This document shows, piece by piece, positions 21,018-29,070 of a DNA stretch of 34,184 nucleotides (the stretch's first letter is position 1; each line of letters begins with the position of its first letter). Source of the DNA: Deltaproteobacteria bacterium (lineage in GTDB: Bacteria; Desulfobacterota; Dissulfuribacteria; Dissulfuribacterales; QOAL01); contig JALWYS010000200.1 in NCBI GenBank assembly GCA_027003115.1, positions 1 through 34,184 on the forward strand, read 5' to 3'. The notes beneath the pieces are model-generated. The model was not told the origin of the DNA and did not search any database. It saw only the letters and a list, made by a program, of their open reading frames with translations. The position numbers and the translations under genes are program-made.

Positions 21018-23656
21018 GTCTTTTCTTTCTCGAGCTCCTGCTGCTTTTTGACCATCTCCAACAACGTTTTCAATTCGTAGTCACCCTCATAAAAGGCGTT
21101 TGCCACCAGATGAGGCGTCTCATCGCTATACATGGCAGCATCAATCAGTCTGGTAAAGCCCAGCAGCCTGCCCACTATCACGAGCTTTTCTTCAATGACC
21201 TCTGCAGGGGCAAATTCAAAGGTGGCATTTACCAGGTCGGCCTTCACGTCAGTAAAAAAATCTGCCCGCTCCAGAATCTCACCTATGGCAAGGGCCCGCC
21301 TATGGCGCTGCTTAAGCGTGGTTCCACCGCCCTTGAAACGGAATTTGACATGATTTTCCCGCGGGTCCATGCCACATACCGAGTCCACCATTGTGAAATG
21401 AAAATCCATGCGGGCGTTAAGGTTCAGATAATCCCTGGCTATAATAAGATAATTGGGCATGCCTAAAGGTCTTTGGCTGCCCGCATCAGACATCCAGCGC
21501 CCCACCACTGCACTCACATTGCCGACCACCGGCGGAGGCCCTGCCCACCTAAGACCCGGAGTGGATATACCCTTCCAAAGGGCCTTGAATGGCCGGCATA
21601 CTATCTCTTCCGGGGTCACGGAACGCTTTTTCCTGGGCTGAGCAACCAGCCCACCGCCCATGTCTATAATTTGCAGAAAAAAGGGCACGTCACTTTCAAG
21701 CTTGTATACTATCCCAGAGGTTTCTTCCAGAAGCTCATCCCCGGCCTTGAAAAAGGCCATGACAGCCTTTTCATGCACATAGCGGACTATGTCATGGAGG
21801 GAGCGGCACTCCATAATGGAAAAGGTGGGCCCGTAGGCATCCGTGAGGTTCAGTTTTACCGTAAGGTTCTTGAGCTGTTCCAGTACCGTGTCCTTTTCCT
21901 TGGACTGCTCCTGTTTTTTTTTCTCCCTGGCCTTTTTTCTAAATTCTTTCCTGGCCTCCTCTATCTCCTCTTCCTCTGCAATGAAAACCCTGCCGTGATC
22001 ACCGTCAACAGTGACCCACTGCCCGTCCTCGAGCCTTTCCATGGCATCAACGAGCCCAACCAGCATAGGTCTTCCGTATTCCCTAGCCACGCATGAAAGA
22101 TGATCTGCAGGGTTGCCGAAGTCCACAAGGAGACCGCTGACCCTGCTCATAACCTTGGCAGCATCTACAAGACTGCGATGCATGACAAGTATGGTGGGTT
22201 CATCAAAGGCCTCGTCTAGATCCTGTCGCCTCCTGACCTTTTTGACCCTGCCTGTTGCAATACCCCTTGAAGTTATGAGACTTTCCTTGAAAAGGGACTT
22301 TCTATGCTCGGTGCGAAATTTTCGTTTCTGAGAAGGCCCTTCCATTATTAAAGGCCTGGCCTGAAGGATCCAGACGATTCCATCCTTGTCTATGGCCCAT
22401 TCTATGTCCTGGGGGCCTCCCAATATTTTTTCGATTCTGAGGCTGACAGAGACGAGTTTCCTAACTTCATCCTGGGAAAGGACCGGCCTTTCCTGCCTCT
22501 CCTCCTCTACTTCTTCCTCCCTGAGGCCTCCTTCAGGATTCAGGGCCAGCTTCTTTATCTTTTTTGCCACAGCCGGCGGCTGAGCAAGGAGCTCCCGGCC
22601 TCCGGTATCCCTGAAAGGCTTGTAAACGTCCGCCATGGAAGCTCCAGAAACCACCATCTCTCCCATACCGTAAAGGGCGCTAATGAGCATGGTCTTCTGA
22701 TGCGGGTCGTTTGGATCAATGGAGAAAATAACGCCTGCCTTTTCAGCATCTATCATCTCAACACAAAGTACCGCCATGTTGAAATCCAGAGGGTTCATAC
22801 CGGCACCGACCCGGTATGCAAGACTCCTGGAATTGAAATTGCTGGCGATGACCTCCTTTACAGCATCCTTCAGGCCTTCAAAAGAGACTACGTTAAGGAC
22901 AGAAGAAAACTGCCCGGCAAAGGAATGATGCCTGCCGTCCTCGCTCAAGGCGCTACTTCGGACTGCTAATCCCTTACCCTTCTGGAAATAATCCGCAGAA
23001 ATGTACCTCAATGCATTTTCAAGCCGCTCTGGCAGTTGGGCTTCCATGACCTCTTTCCTGATCTCATCCTCCAGATCCTTGGTAAGTTCCTCTCCCTTGG
23101 AAAGGACAGGCTGAAGCTTTTTGAGTATGTTCATGGAAAGACCACTTTCCTCCAGGAAGTAACGGCAGGCATTAACAAGAATGGAAAAGCCACTGGGCAC
23201 ATGAAAATGACCCTCGGCCCTGAGACGAGCCAGGGTGCAGGCCTTGCCTCCGGCTAAGGATTGACAGTTTGGAAGCTTTTCATCCAGGGATACGCAAAAG
23301 GGAATATCCTTATAGCTAGGAATCTTTTCAAGCAGCTGCGTAATCTTTTCACTGACATTTTTGTGGATACTGAAAAGCCGGGTATGCCGGTCATAGTCGA
23401 GCTGATTCAGCTTTTCTACCAGCTCCCCTGTAACATCTATGAGCTCGTGTATCTTGTTCCGGATACCAGGGCCGAAAAAATCACTCTCTCTGAACTTGAG
23501 GTCAATATCGGTAATGAGTTCCACTGCCTTGGTATTTTCATACAGGATGGAGCGGAATATCTGGTACCGCCACTTGAGGTCTTCCAGGCGCTCCCTGGCC
23601 TTTTGCTGGCGCATTTCCTGGATACGCCCTACCTGTTTTTTCAGCCAGTCCAACAT
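21008..23656 (-). CDS. PEP-synthase-like dikinase with unknown C-terminal domain (paralogue 2)
   Basis: The protein has 882 residues from ATG 23656, nine bases after GAGGAG; a TTG 12 codons earlier would overlap the upstream gene and is less likely. Layout: helical N-terminus (about 1-125); ATP-grasp PPDK_N domain (about 135-440) with GGKACTLARL, AVRSSALSEDG and DIEWAI...ILQARPL; swivelling domain with NPADHLSCVARE (His about 519); a charged coiled-coil linker (about 560-600, long runs of Glu, Lys and Arg); then the C-terminal domain with HDIVRYVHEKAV, DMGGG, PFKALWKG, NHVKFRFKGGG and GRLLGFTRLID. It is tandem with paralogue 3 (17-base gap) and so probably in one operon. The C-terminus keeps the family motifs but DLGGG is DMGGG and YHF is FHF. 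The final residues are another Lys/Glu-rich helix. Confidence 0.85.
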   Translation of the reverse strand: MLDWLKKQVGRIQEMRQQKARERLEDLKWRYQIFRSILYENTKAVELITDIDLKFRESDFFGPGIRNKIHELIDVTGELVEKLNQLDYDRHTRLFSIHKNVSEKITQLLEKIPSYKDIPFCVSLDEKLPNCQSLAGGKACTLARLRAEGHFHVPSGFSILVNACRYFLEESGLSMNILKKLQPVLSKGEELTKDLEDEIRKEVMEAQLPERLENALRYISADYFQKGKGLAVRSSALSEDGRHHSFAGQFSSVLNVVSFEGLKDAVKEVIASNFNSRSLAYRVGAGMNPLDFNMAVLCVEMIDAEKAGVIFSIDPNDPHQKTMLISALYGMGEMVVSGASMADVYKPFRDTGGRELLAQPPAVAKKIKKLALNPEGGLREEEVEEERQERPVLSQDEVRKLVSVSLRIEKILGGPQDIEWAIDKDGIVWILQARPLIMEGPSQKRKFRTEHRKSLFKESLITSRGIATGRVKKVRRRQDLDEAFDEPTILVMHRSLVDAAKVMSRVSGLLVDFGNPADHLSCVAREYGRPMLVGLVDAMERLEDGQWVTVDGDHGRVFIAEEEEIEEARKEFRKKAREKKKQEQSKEKDTVLEQLKNLTVKLNLTDAYGPTFSIMECRSLHDIVRYVHEKAVMAFFKAGDELLEETSGIVYKLESDVPFFLQIIDMGGGLVAQPRKKRSVTPEEIVCRPFKALWKGISTPGLRWAGPPPVVGNVSAVVGRWMSDAGSQRPLGMPNYLIIARDYLNLNARMDFHFTMVDSVCGMDPRENHVKFRFKGGGTTLKQRHRRALAIGEILERADFFTDVKADLVNATFEFAPAEVIEEKLVIVGRLLGFTRLIDAAMYSDETPHLVANAFYEGDYELKTLLEMVKKQQELEKEKTQV

Positions 23657-23673
23657 TAAGTATTGCTCCTCAT

Positions 23674-26181
23674 TCAGTTGCACTCCCTGCAAAGATCCAA
23701 GAAGCGGCTGTAAAATCTCTCCACAGCCTCTTCATCGGCCATGCGGACATCCAGCTGCCTGGTAAAGGCTATAAGCTCTCCTATATGCTGGAGAACCCGC
23801 ATGATATTATAATCTTCCAACCCCTTGAGTTTTCCTATGACTACATCCTTTCTCACTTCCGTCTTGAAGGCCAGGCTTTCCAATATCCACCTTATCAGTT
23901 CCGCCCTTTTTTTCCGCTTGGATTCCTCGGCAAAGCCTCCAGCAAAGCGGAAATATATGTAATTTTTATCCGGTTCCTCACTGACAAACGAATCTATCAC
24001 ATTGAAGTGATAACCCAAAAGCAGGCTCACGTTCATATAATCCTCGCCTACTATTGCAAGGTTCTGCCCTTCGTATTCAGGCGGATTGGTCAACATGCTA
24101 ACCGGACGGGTAATGCTGGAAAACAAGTCACCCAGACCGAAGGGCATGGGTTCCTTGTCCCAGGCCTCCTGCCGCAGCAGGCCTTTTAGGAGGGCATTCA
24201 GGGGCCTGCTCCTGATCTGGGAAACCTCGACAAACCTGGTATCCGCAACTCCCTCTATGCCGCCTCCTATGTCTATGATCATTATCTTTATGGGAATATC
24301 TGCCTTCAGCTCAACGGCCCTTTCGCCCTTCAGGTTCTTCACAGAGGAAAACTGTTCAATGATGGAATCAACGGCCTTTATGTGGGAAAAATGGATTATA
24401 TCATGGATAGTCCTACAGTTTTCAGGGACAAAATCCGGGGCGCTAGGGTCCAGCATGTATAGGGGGGCAACATAACTAAGAATCCTCCGAAGGGTCTTTA
24501 TTTCAGGCTCTTCCATGTATTCCCAGTCATGACTTGCCTCAACCTCCACCAAATCTTCTATAATTCCCTCATAAACCTTTCTCTCATCGGCATCTACTGT
24601 GACGTCCATACCTTCTTTCAAAAGGGAAGTTGCCTTTTCTGTTCCGAATATGGCCGGAACCCTGTATTCCCTGGCTATGGTAGCTAGATGACTGGTGGTG
24701 CTTCCGACGTCCGTAATTATTGCCCCGGCCTTCCTCAATACCCGGCTAAGCTTGGGATGCGCATATCTGGAGACAACGATGGCCCCTACTGGCACGTTAT
24801 CAAGATCGCCATCCGGATCCACATGGACAACCCTGCCGGCGGCCGCTCCCAGCTGGGCAGTATGCCCGAGCCCATCAAGGATCACCGGATAGCCCTTGAC
24901 AATCTTTTTAATATCCTTTTGACCAGACCTGGATGGAATCTGAATGCCAAGGCGCCTGTTCTGGAGCAGCACCAGTTCACCATCTTTGTCAAAGGCCCAT
25001 TCCATATCCCTGGGTGTGCCGAAAGCCTTTTCACAGAGCATAGCGGTCTCGGAGATGGCCCGAAGCTGCTTGATATCTAGAAGGGAGGAACCGCGCCTCA
25101 TGCTGCTGGTACTCCTGTCAAGGGGTCTTTTCCCCCCGGGCAGAATGTAATTTGAAGGCTTGCTGGTTATTGTGCTGGAAACAAGGGAAAAAGGAAAGGC
25201 TCGTTTGACCATGAAGTGATCGCCGCTGCGGCTACCAGACACGAGCCTTTCACCCAGCCCTGCCACTGCCGAAATAACCTGACAATCTCTGCAGGCCCCG
25301 ATTGGGTCCCTGGTATAGACCACACCTGATACATCCGCATCAATCATTTCCTGAACGCCCACAGCCACGGGATGACTGTCCAGCTCGGCATCAGGGCCGA
25401 GATAATGCATTACCTCAGGCATAAACCTGGCCATTATTACTTCCTTGTAGGCATCAAACAAGTCTTCAGGCGCCACGTTCAAAACAGTATGAAACTGGCC
25501 TGCAAAACTCCTTTCCGTGTCTTCCCCAACGGCACTACTTCTCACAGCAAGGACAGGAATCTTCCTAAGGTCTTCAAAAAGTCTTTCCAACTCGCTCCGC
25601 ACTGCTGATGCCAGTTCCCTCGGCACCCTTGCATCCTTGAATATGGCCTCCATCTCCTTCTTGACAGTGTCGGCATCAGGATTCCTATCGTAGAGTTCTT
25701 TTATTTTGGGGATGATTTGGTTTGTCTCTAAAAACAACTTGTAGGCCTTGACGGTTATGGCAAACCCGCGGGGTATTTTTACCTGGAAATTATTATGAAT
25801 ATCAGCAAGATTTGCATTTTTGGCGCCTACTACATCATCAAAATCCCGGTTTAATTCTTCATAGGAGGCGGTAAGCTTTTCTCCCAAGGGCCCGCTTCCG
25901 CCGGACATAATATCCTCTAGGATGCAGCGTAGCTGTTCCAGCTTGTCATAAAGAACCAAATAACGGCCACTGGTAAGGCTGTTCAGATTGTATATGACTT
26001 CCCTTGTTGTTTCGCAGACCCTGGTGACAAAACCAGCCAGAAAGGCATTGTCAAAAAGATAATTGCCCCCCAGCACCCTTTCTGCATTGGAGATTTCCTC
26101 AAGTATCTGGTTGTTAAGATCAAGTACTTTTCTAAAATATTGGAATATCCGGCTTAGAGGCCTCTTTTCTTTTTTCTTCAT
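23674..26181 (-). CDS. PEP-synthase-like dikinase with unknown C-terminal domain (paralogue 3)
   Basis: The protein has 835 residues. Helical N-terminus (about 10-95, FRKVLDLNNQILEEIS and GGNYLFD, as in paralogue 1); ATP-grasp domain (about 105-410) with GAKNANLADI, AVRSSAVGED and DMEWAF...LLQNRRL; swivelling domain with GSTTSHLATIARE (His 498); C-terminal domain (about 560-835) with HDIIHFSHIKAV, DIGGG, RPLNALLKG, YHFNVID, NYIYFRFAGG and AFTRQLDVRM. The usual Gly of the ATP-grasp GGK turn is Ala-Lys here. A Ser/Arg-rich stretch near 330-370 has no match in the other two. First gene of the pair with paralogue 2. The start ATG follows a weak GAAGAG. Acceptor substrate unknown. Confidence 0.85.
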   Translation of the reverse strand: MKKKEKRPLSRIFQYFRKVLDLNNQILEEISNAERVLGGNYLFDNAFLAGFVTRVCETTREVIYNLNSLTSGRYLVLYDKLEQLRCILEDIMSGGSGPLGEKLTASYEELNRDFDDVVGAKNANLADIHNNFQVKIPRGFAITVKAYKLFLETNQIIPKIKELYDRNPDADTVKKEMEAIFKDARVPRELASAVRSELERLFEDLRKIPVLAVRSSAVGEDTERSFAGQFHTVLNVAPEDLFDAYKEVIMARFMPEVMHYLGPDAELDSHPVAVGVQEMIDADVSGVVYTRDPIGACRDCQVISAVAGLGERLVSGSRSGDHFMVKRAFPFSLVSSTITSKPSNYILPGGKRPLDRSTSSMRRGSSLLDIKQLRAISETAMLCEKAFGTPRDMEWAFDKDGELVLLQNRRLGIQIPSRSGQKDIKKIVKGYPVILDGLGHTAQLGAAAGRVVHVDPDGDLDNVPVGAIVVSRYAHPKLSRVLRKAGAIITDVGSTTSHLATIAREYRVPAIFGTEKATSLLKEGMDVTVDADERKVYEGIIEDLVEVEASHDWEYMEEPEIKTLRRILSYVAPLYMLDPSAPDFVPENCRTIHDIIHFSHIKAVDSIIEQFSSVKNLKGERAVELKADIPIKIMIIDIGGGIEGVADTRFVEVSQIRSRPLNALLKGLLRQEAWDKEPMPFGLGDLFSSITRPVSMLTNPPEYEGQNLAIVGEDYMNVSLLLGYHFNVIDSFVSEEPDKNYIYFRFAGGFAEESKRKKRAELIRWILESLAFKTEVRKDVVIGKLKGLEDYNIMRVLQHIGELIAFTRQLDVRMADEEAVERFYSRFLDLCRECN

Positions 26182-26555
26182 CTCTTCAATATGCCAAAAA
26201 CCATTTGGTTAAAAATCGGTAAAAAACTGTTTGCTTCTAACATCATACCTGAGCCTCTCCCAGCCGCCCTGATTCAAGTTCAGCAAATTTGACAATGACT
26301 GTCAAGGCCGCAGCGAGCAAGGCCCTGCAGACAAACTCTTGCAGAACAGGCCTGCCGGTCATCTTCTTACGGAAGTATGACTGCTATAATTGAGAAATTT
26401 TTTACTTTTACGATAAAATCAATAAAAAATCCAGGGCAATGATCCCTAAATACAGCATTACCCGAAATTTATGAAAAAAGTGGATCAGAATCTAAAAAGA
26501 CAGGAGACAAGTAGATGGTCTCTAGAATTTTCCAAATAGGCACCAAGGGCTAGAC
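26182..26555. other. Intergenic region between the dikinase pair and the CBS gene
   Basis: No gene is supported in these 374 bases. Contents: the inverted repeat at 26289-26305; and a weak possible terminator for the CBS-antiporter unit on the minus strand near 26430-26453 (AGGG pairing with CCCT over four bases, then six Ts three bases on). The promoter of the dikinase pair should be here but I could not choose one with confidence. Confidence 0.45.
26289..26305. promoter_or_regulatory. Inverted repeat TTGACA-N5-TGTCAA, possible operator
   Basis: TTGACA (26289-26294) and TGTCAA (26300-26305) are perfect complements around five bases. It lies about 110-125 bases upstream of paralogue 3. Each arm also reads as a -35 hexamer, one per strand, but neither has a good -10 at 17 bases. 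A dimeric regulator site is the simplest reading. Confidence 0.3.
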
Positions 26556-26990
26556 TTAAGCCTGGGCCTCAATCACACCAAGAAGGTCTAGTACACCAAC
26601 GTTCTTGATTATATGTCCCTTATCATCAAGTACTGGCATTTCTTTTATATTGTACCTGAGACACCGATCAAGGACATCCTCAACCTCTTCATCAGCTCTG
26701 GCATATACAAGGGCCCTGTCCATTATGTCGCCTGCCCTGTTGGAAACAAGACAAGAAAGGAGCTCCCTAGGACTAATCCTTGATTTGCAGCGTCTTTCAG
26801 CCGTAAGATTCTTTATCAGAGCCCCAAGGGAAACCTCTCCAAGCACCTTTCCCTCCTCGTCTGTAACATAGATGCTCCTTACACCAGGATGTTTCCTGAC
26901 CAATTTCCCCAACTCGTCAACCGGAGTGTTTTCTTTGACTATGATGTAGTCGTACTCTGGAATCCTTGAAAGCACGTCTTTAAGTTTCAC
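26556..26990 (-). CDS. Two-CBS-domain protein
   Basis: The protein has 144 residues forming one Bateman module: first CBS (about 10-62, IVKENTPVDELGKLVRKHPG with SIYVTDEEGKVLGEV) and second CBS (about 78-142, ALVYARADEEVEDVLDRCLR with EMPVLDDKGHIIKNVGVLDL). Such pairs bind AMP, ATP, SAM or related nucleotides and regulate a partner. It overlaps the end of the CPA2 antiporter gene by 11 bases, so translational coupling is likely and the antiporter is the probable target. Cytoplasmic. A decayed second copy of its 3' end lies at 18134-18236. Confidence 0.9.
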   Translation of the reverse strand: MKLKDVLSRIPEYDYIIVKENTPVDELGKLVRKHPGVRSIYVTDEEGKVLGEVSLGALIKNLTAERRCKSRISPRELLSCLVSNRAGDIMDRALVYARADEEVEDVLDRCLRYNIKEMPVLDDKGHIIKNVGVLDLLGVIEAQA

Positions 26991-28233
26991 CAGACCTTAC
27001 CTCCTGTATCTTATGTCCAGAGACCTGCCCTGCCTTTCGCAGGCAGTGATGCAAAAGAACTGGCGCAATAAATTCGTTGAGGATCACCGAGCCGATCATA
27101 GCGTTTACCACGATAAGGGCAGCCTCCTCTGGAAGCATGTCCTGGGCCAGAAGCACAAGGCCGATGGTCACCCCTGCCTGGGGGAAAAGGGCAAGCCCCA
27201 AGTACTTCTTTACAGTGTCAGAGGCACCAGCTATTTTTGCACCCACCAGCACGCCCAGCTGCTTTCCTATCATCCTCACAAGAAGAAGAATAACTGCAAG
27301 AAGCCCTGCCGTCTTTAAGATGGAGATATCCACATGGGCCCCAGCAAGGGTAAAGAAAAGGCCAAAAACTGCATCCTCCAAAGGCTCAAGGACCCTGAAA
27401 AAGTTCTGATGGGCTGGCTTGTGGTTTATGATTACAAAACCCACGACCATTGCTGCAAGGATAGACGAGGCATGAAACATTGAGGCAAGGGAGCAGGTAA
27501 TAAATAGCATCCCCAGAACAACCATGAGCATTGCCTCTGTTCGCTCTATGACCATCCCTGTATAAGCAAGTACAAGGCCAGCGCTTAACCCGAGGATAAC
27601 GGATAACCCTATTTCATAAAAGGGCAGGAGCAGGAGATGATGGCCCATGAAACCCAAGCCCATAATGGACTGGGAGACGGCACCGGCAACAGAAAAGAAT
27701 ATGATTGTTAGGGCGTCATCAAGAGCAATGACACCAAGGAGTATGTTTGTGAACTCCCCGCTTGCCTTCACCTCTGAAATAACAGCAAGGACTGCCCCTG
27801 GAGCGGTTGCAGCAGATATTGCGCCCACGATCAGGGCAACGGATATCCAGATCCCGGTAGTGGCAAGCTCTCCGGCTGAGAACCCTGGAAAAAACCTTAG
27901 AAACAGGGCCATGACCAAAAAGGTCACCAGGAAAGCGCCAAGTGCCTGGAACCAAGTTATCCAGCCGATTGTGCGTCCAAGCCCCTTGAGACCCCGAATA
28001 TCCAGGCTCCCGCCAACGTTGTATGCAATGATGGAAAGGGCTATGTCATTTATGAAGTGCAGCCTGTGATAAACGGTTTCTGGGCCTAAAAGGCCAGACA
28101 CCGAGGGACTGAATATAAGGCCTACAATGAGGTATCCACTGATTCTCGGCAAGGAGAACCTGTTGGCAATACGACCTCCCCAGTAGCCAAAAAAGAGGAG
28201 CAGGCCCGTGGCAAGAAGAGGGTTGTTTATCAC
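26980..28233 (-). CDS. CPA2-family cation/proton antiporter
   Basis: The protein has 417 residues with about 12-13 membrane segments. It has the family core: RISGYLIVGLIFSP early, AISAATAPGAVLAVISEV near 140 and ALDDALTIIFF near 170, where the Asp pair is the ion-binding site of the NhaA/Kef fold. Later PLEDAVFGLFFTLAGAHVDI and LFPQAGVTIGLVLL are also typical. No RCK/TrkA-N domain is attached, so the overlapping CBS protein may supply the nucleotide sensing. Na+ or K+ cannot be told apart. Start ATG at 28233. Upstream is a 200-base gap holding a possible small ORF on the opposite strand. Confidence 0.9.
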   Translation of the reverse strand: MINNPLLATGLLLFFGYWGGRIANRFSLPRISGYLIVGLIFSPSVSGLLGPETVYHRLHFINDIALSIIAYNVGGSLDIRGLKGLGRTIGWITWFQALGAFLVTFLVMALFLRFFPGFSAGELATTGIWISVALIVGAISAATAPGAVLAVISEVKASGEFTNILLGVIALDDALTIIFFSVAGAVSQSIMGLGFMGHHLLLLPFYEIGLSVILGLSAGLVLAYTGMVIERTEAMLMVVLGMLFITCSLASMFHASSILAAMVVGFVIINHKPAHQNFFRVLEPLEDAVFGLFFTLAGAHVDISILKTAGLLAVILLLVRMIGKQLGVLVGAKIAGASDTVKKYLGLALFPQAGVTIGLVLLAQDMLPEEAALIVVNAMIGSVILNEFIAPVLLHHCLRKAGQVSGHKIQEVRSGET

Positions 28234-28347
28234 GCCATCCCCTTAGATGCGTTTGTTAATTCAATTTTACATTAATCTTACTACAAATTGCCAGGGCCTG
28301 TTTGTAAAGGGTGAATCTTTAAGTATTGGGATTCATAGGACACTTCG

Positions 28348-28449
28348 ATGAACACGAAAAGGGCCCGGACTGCAAAATCCAGGGTGAGACAGCAGGTGCA
28401 ACGAATTCTAGACAACTTCGAACAAGCCTTCAAAAAAGACTTAATTTGA
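28348..28449 (+). CDS. Possible small basic peptide (33 residues)
   Basis: ATG 28348 with AGGA seven bases upstream opens a 33-codon frame ending in TGA, encoding MNTKRARTAKSRVRQQVQRI then LDNFEQAFKKDLI. It is highly charged and likely helical, without membrane segment. The 3' end overlaps the convergent DUF3135-like gene by nine bases. Reasonable composition and ribosome site are the only support, and short frames like this arise by chance. Confidence 0.28.
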   Translation: MNTKRARTAKSRVRQQVQRILDNFEQAFKKDLI

Positions 28450-28899
28450 AGCCCTTTTCCTCCCCTGGCCATTGGAGCTTGGATTTGCAAACTGGGAAAG
28501 GTCCACGACCCTGGTAACCACTGTTTTCTTTTTAGCCAGGGTGTTCTTTTTAGCCGGCGTTGAAATTACTAACTTTTCCCCAGTACTTACACTGTCCTTT
28601 AATTGCGCCGCAGATTCTAAAAAACGGTGGAGATTTTCAAGAAGACCGTTTTCCCCATATACCTGCTCCATGAGCATCTCGTGGAACATGAAACAGGCCT
28701 CAAGGGGATTCTTACACTTCTTACGCTTCATATCCAAGGTCCACTGAAACTTTCGAAGTCTTTCCTGCACCTTTGGGGGATATTTTGATATTTCTTCCTC
28801 AATTATTTTTCTTCTTTCCTCTTCAAAGGCCTCATGGCTCAAACCGTGTAGCAAGCACAACCTTTCGGTAAGGTCGGTTCTTGACTGGACCTTTTTCAT
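28441..28899 (-). CDS. DUF3135-like protein
   Basis: The protein has 152 residues. The region about 15-90 matches what I recall of DUF3135: AFEEERRKIIEEEISKYPPK, then LRKFQWTLDMKRKKCKNPLEAC, all helical and charged. The C-terminal 60 residues are Lys/Thr/Ser-rich and probably disordered. No catalytic motif, signal or membrane segment. The family has no known function. The gene stands alone with its own upstream region (28900-29070), which contains a pair of 14-base direct repeats. Confidence 0.75.
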   Translation of the reverse strand: MKKVQSRTDLTERLCLLHGLSHEAFEEERRKIIEEEISKYPPKVQERLRKFQWTLDMKRKKCKNPLEACFMFHEMLMEQVYGENGLLENLHRFLESAAQLKDSVSTGEKLVISTPAKKNTLAKKKTVVTRVVDLSQFANPSSNGQGRKRASN

Positions 28900-29016
28900 T
28901 TTTCTTCCTCCTCCTGACTTTGCCCTCTAAGCCGCAATTACTATTCCATATTTTAATTAAAACCATAGAGGAAAAAGGTGTATTTCTCATTAAAAAAATC
29001 ATCAAAACTAAACGAA

Positions 29017-29062
29017 GGAAAAAGTTTTCATATTTGGGAATTGATTACGGAAAAAGTTTTCA
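29017..29062. repeat. Pair of 14-base direct repeats
   Basis: GGAAAAAGTTTTCA occurs at 29017-29030 and again at 29049-29062, 32 bases (about three helical turns) apart, each with an internal AAAA-G-TTTT dyad. They lie in the gap between the MinD-TPR gene's stop and the DUF3135-like gene's start, on the minus strand upstream of the latter. Same-face spacing suggests paired regulator sites; chance in AT-rich DNA is possible. Confidence 0.5.
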
Positions 29063-29070
29063 CTTGCCTG

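Noticed and set aside
21473-22096. 207-codon plus-strand ORF
   Set aside because: It is antisense to the dikinase-like paralogue 2, has no ribosome site and has low-complexity content.
564-26181. True PEP synthase (ppsA) assignment for the dikinase-like genes
   Set aside because: All three lack the C-terminal PEP/pyruvate-binding barrel and its catalytic cysteine region, so only the ATP and histidine domains support the name.
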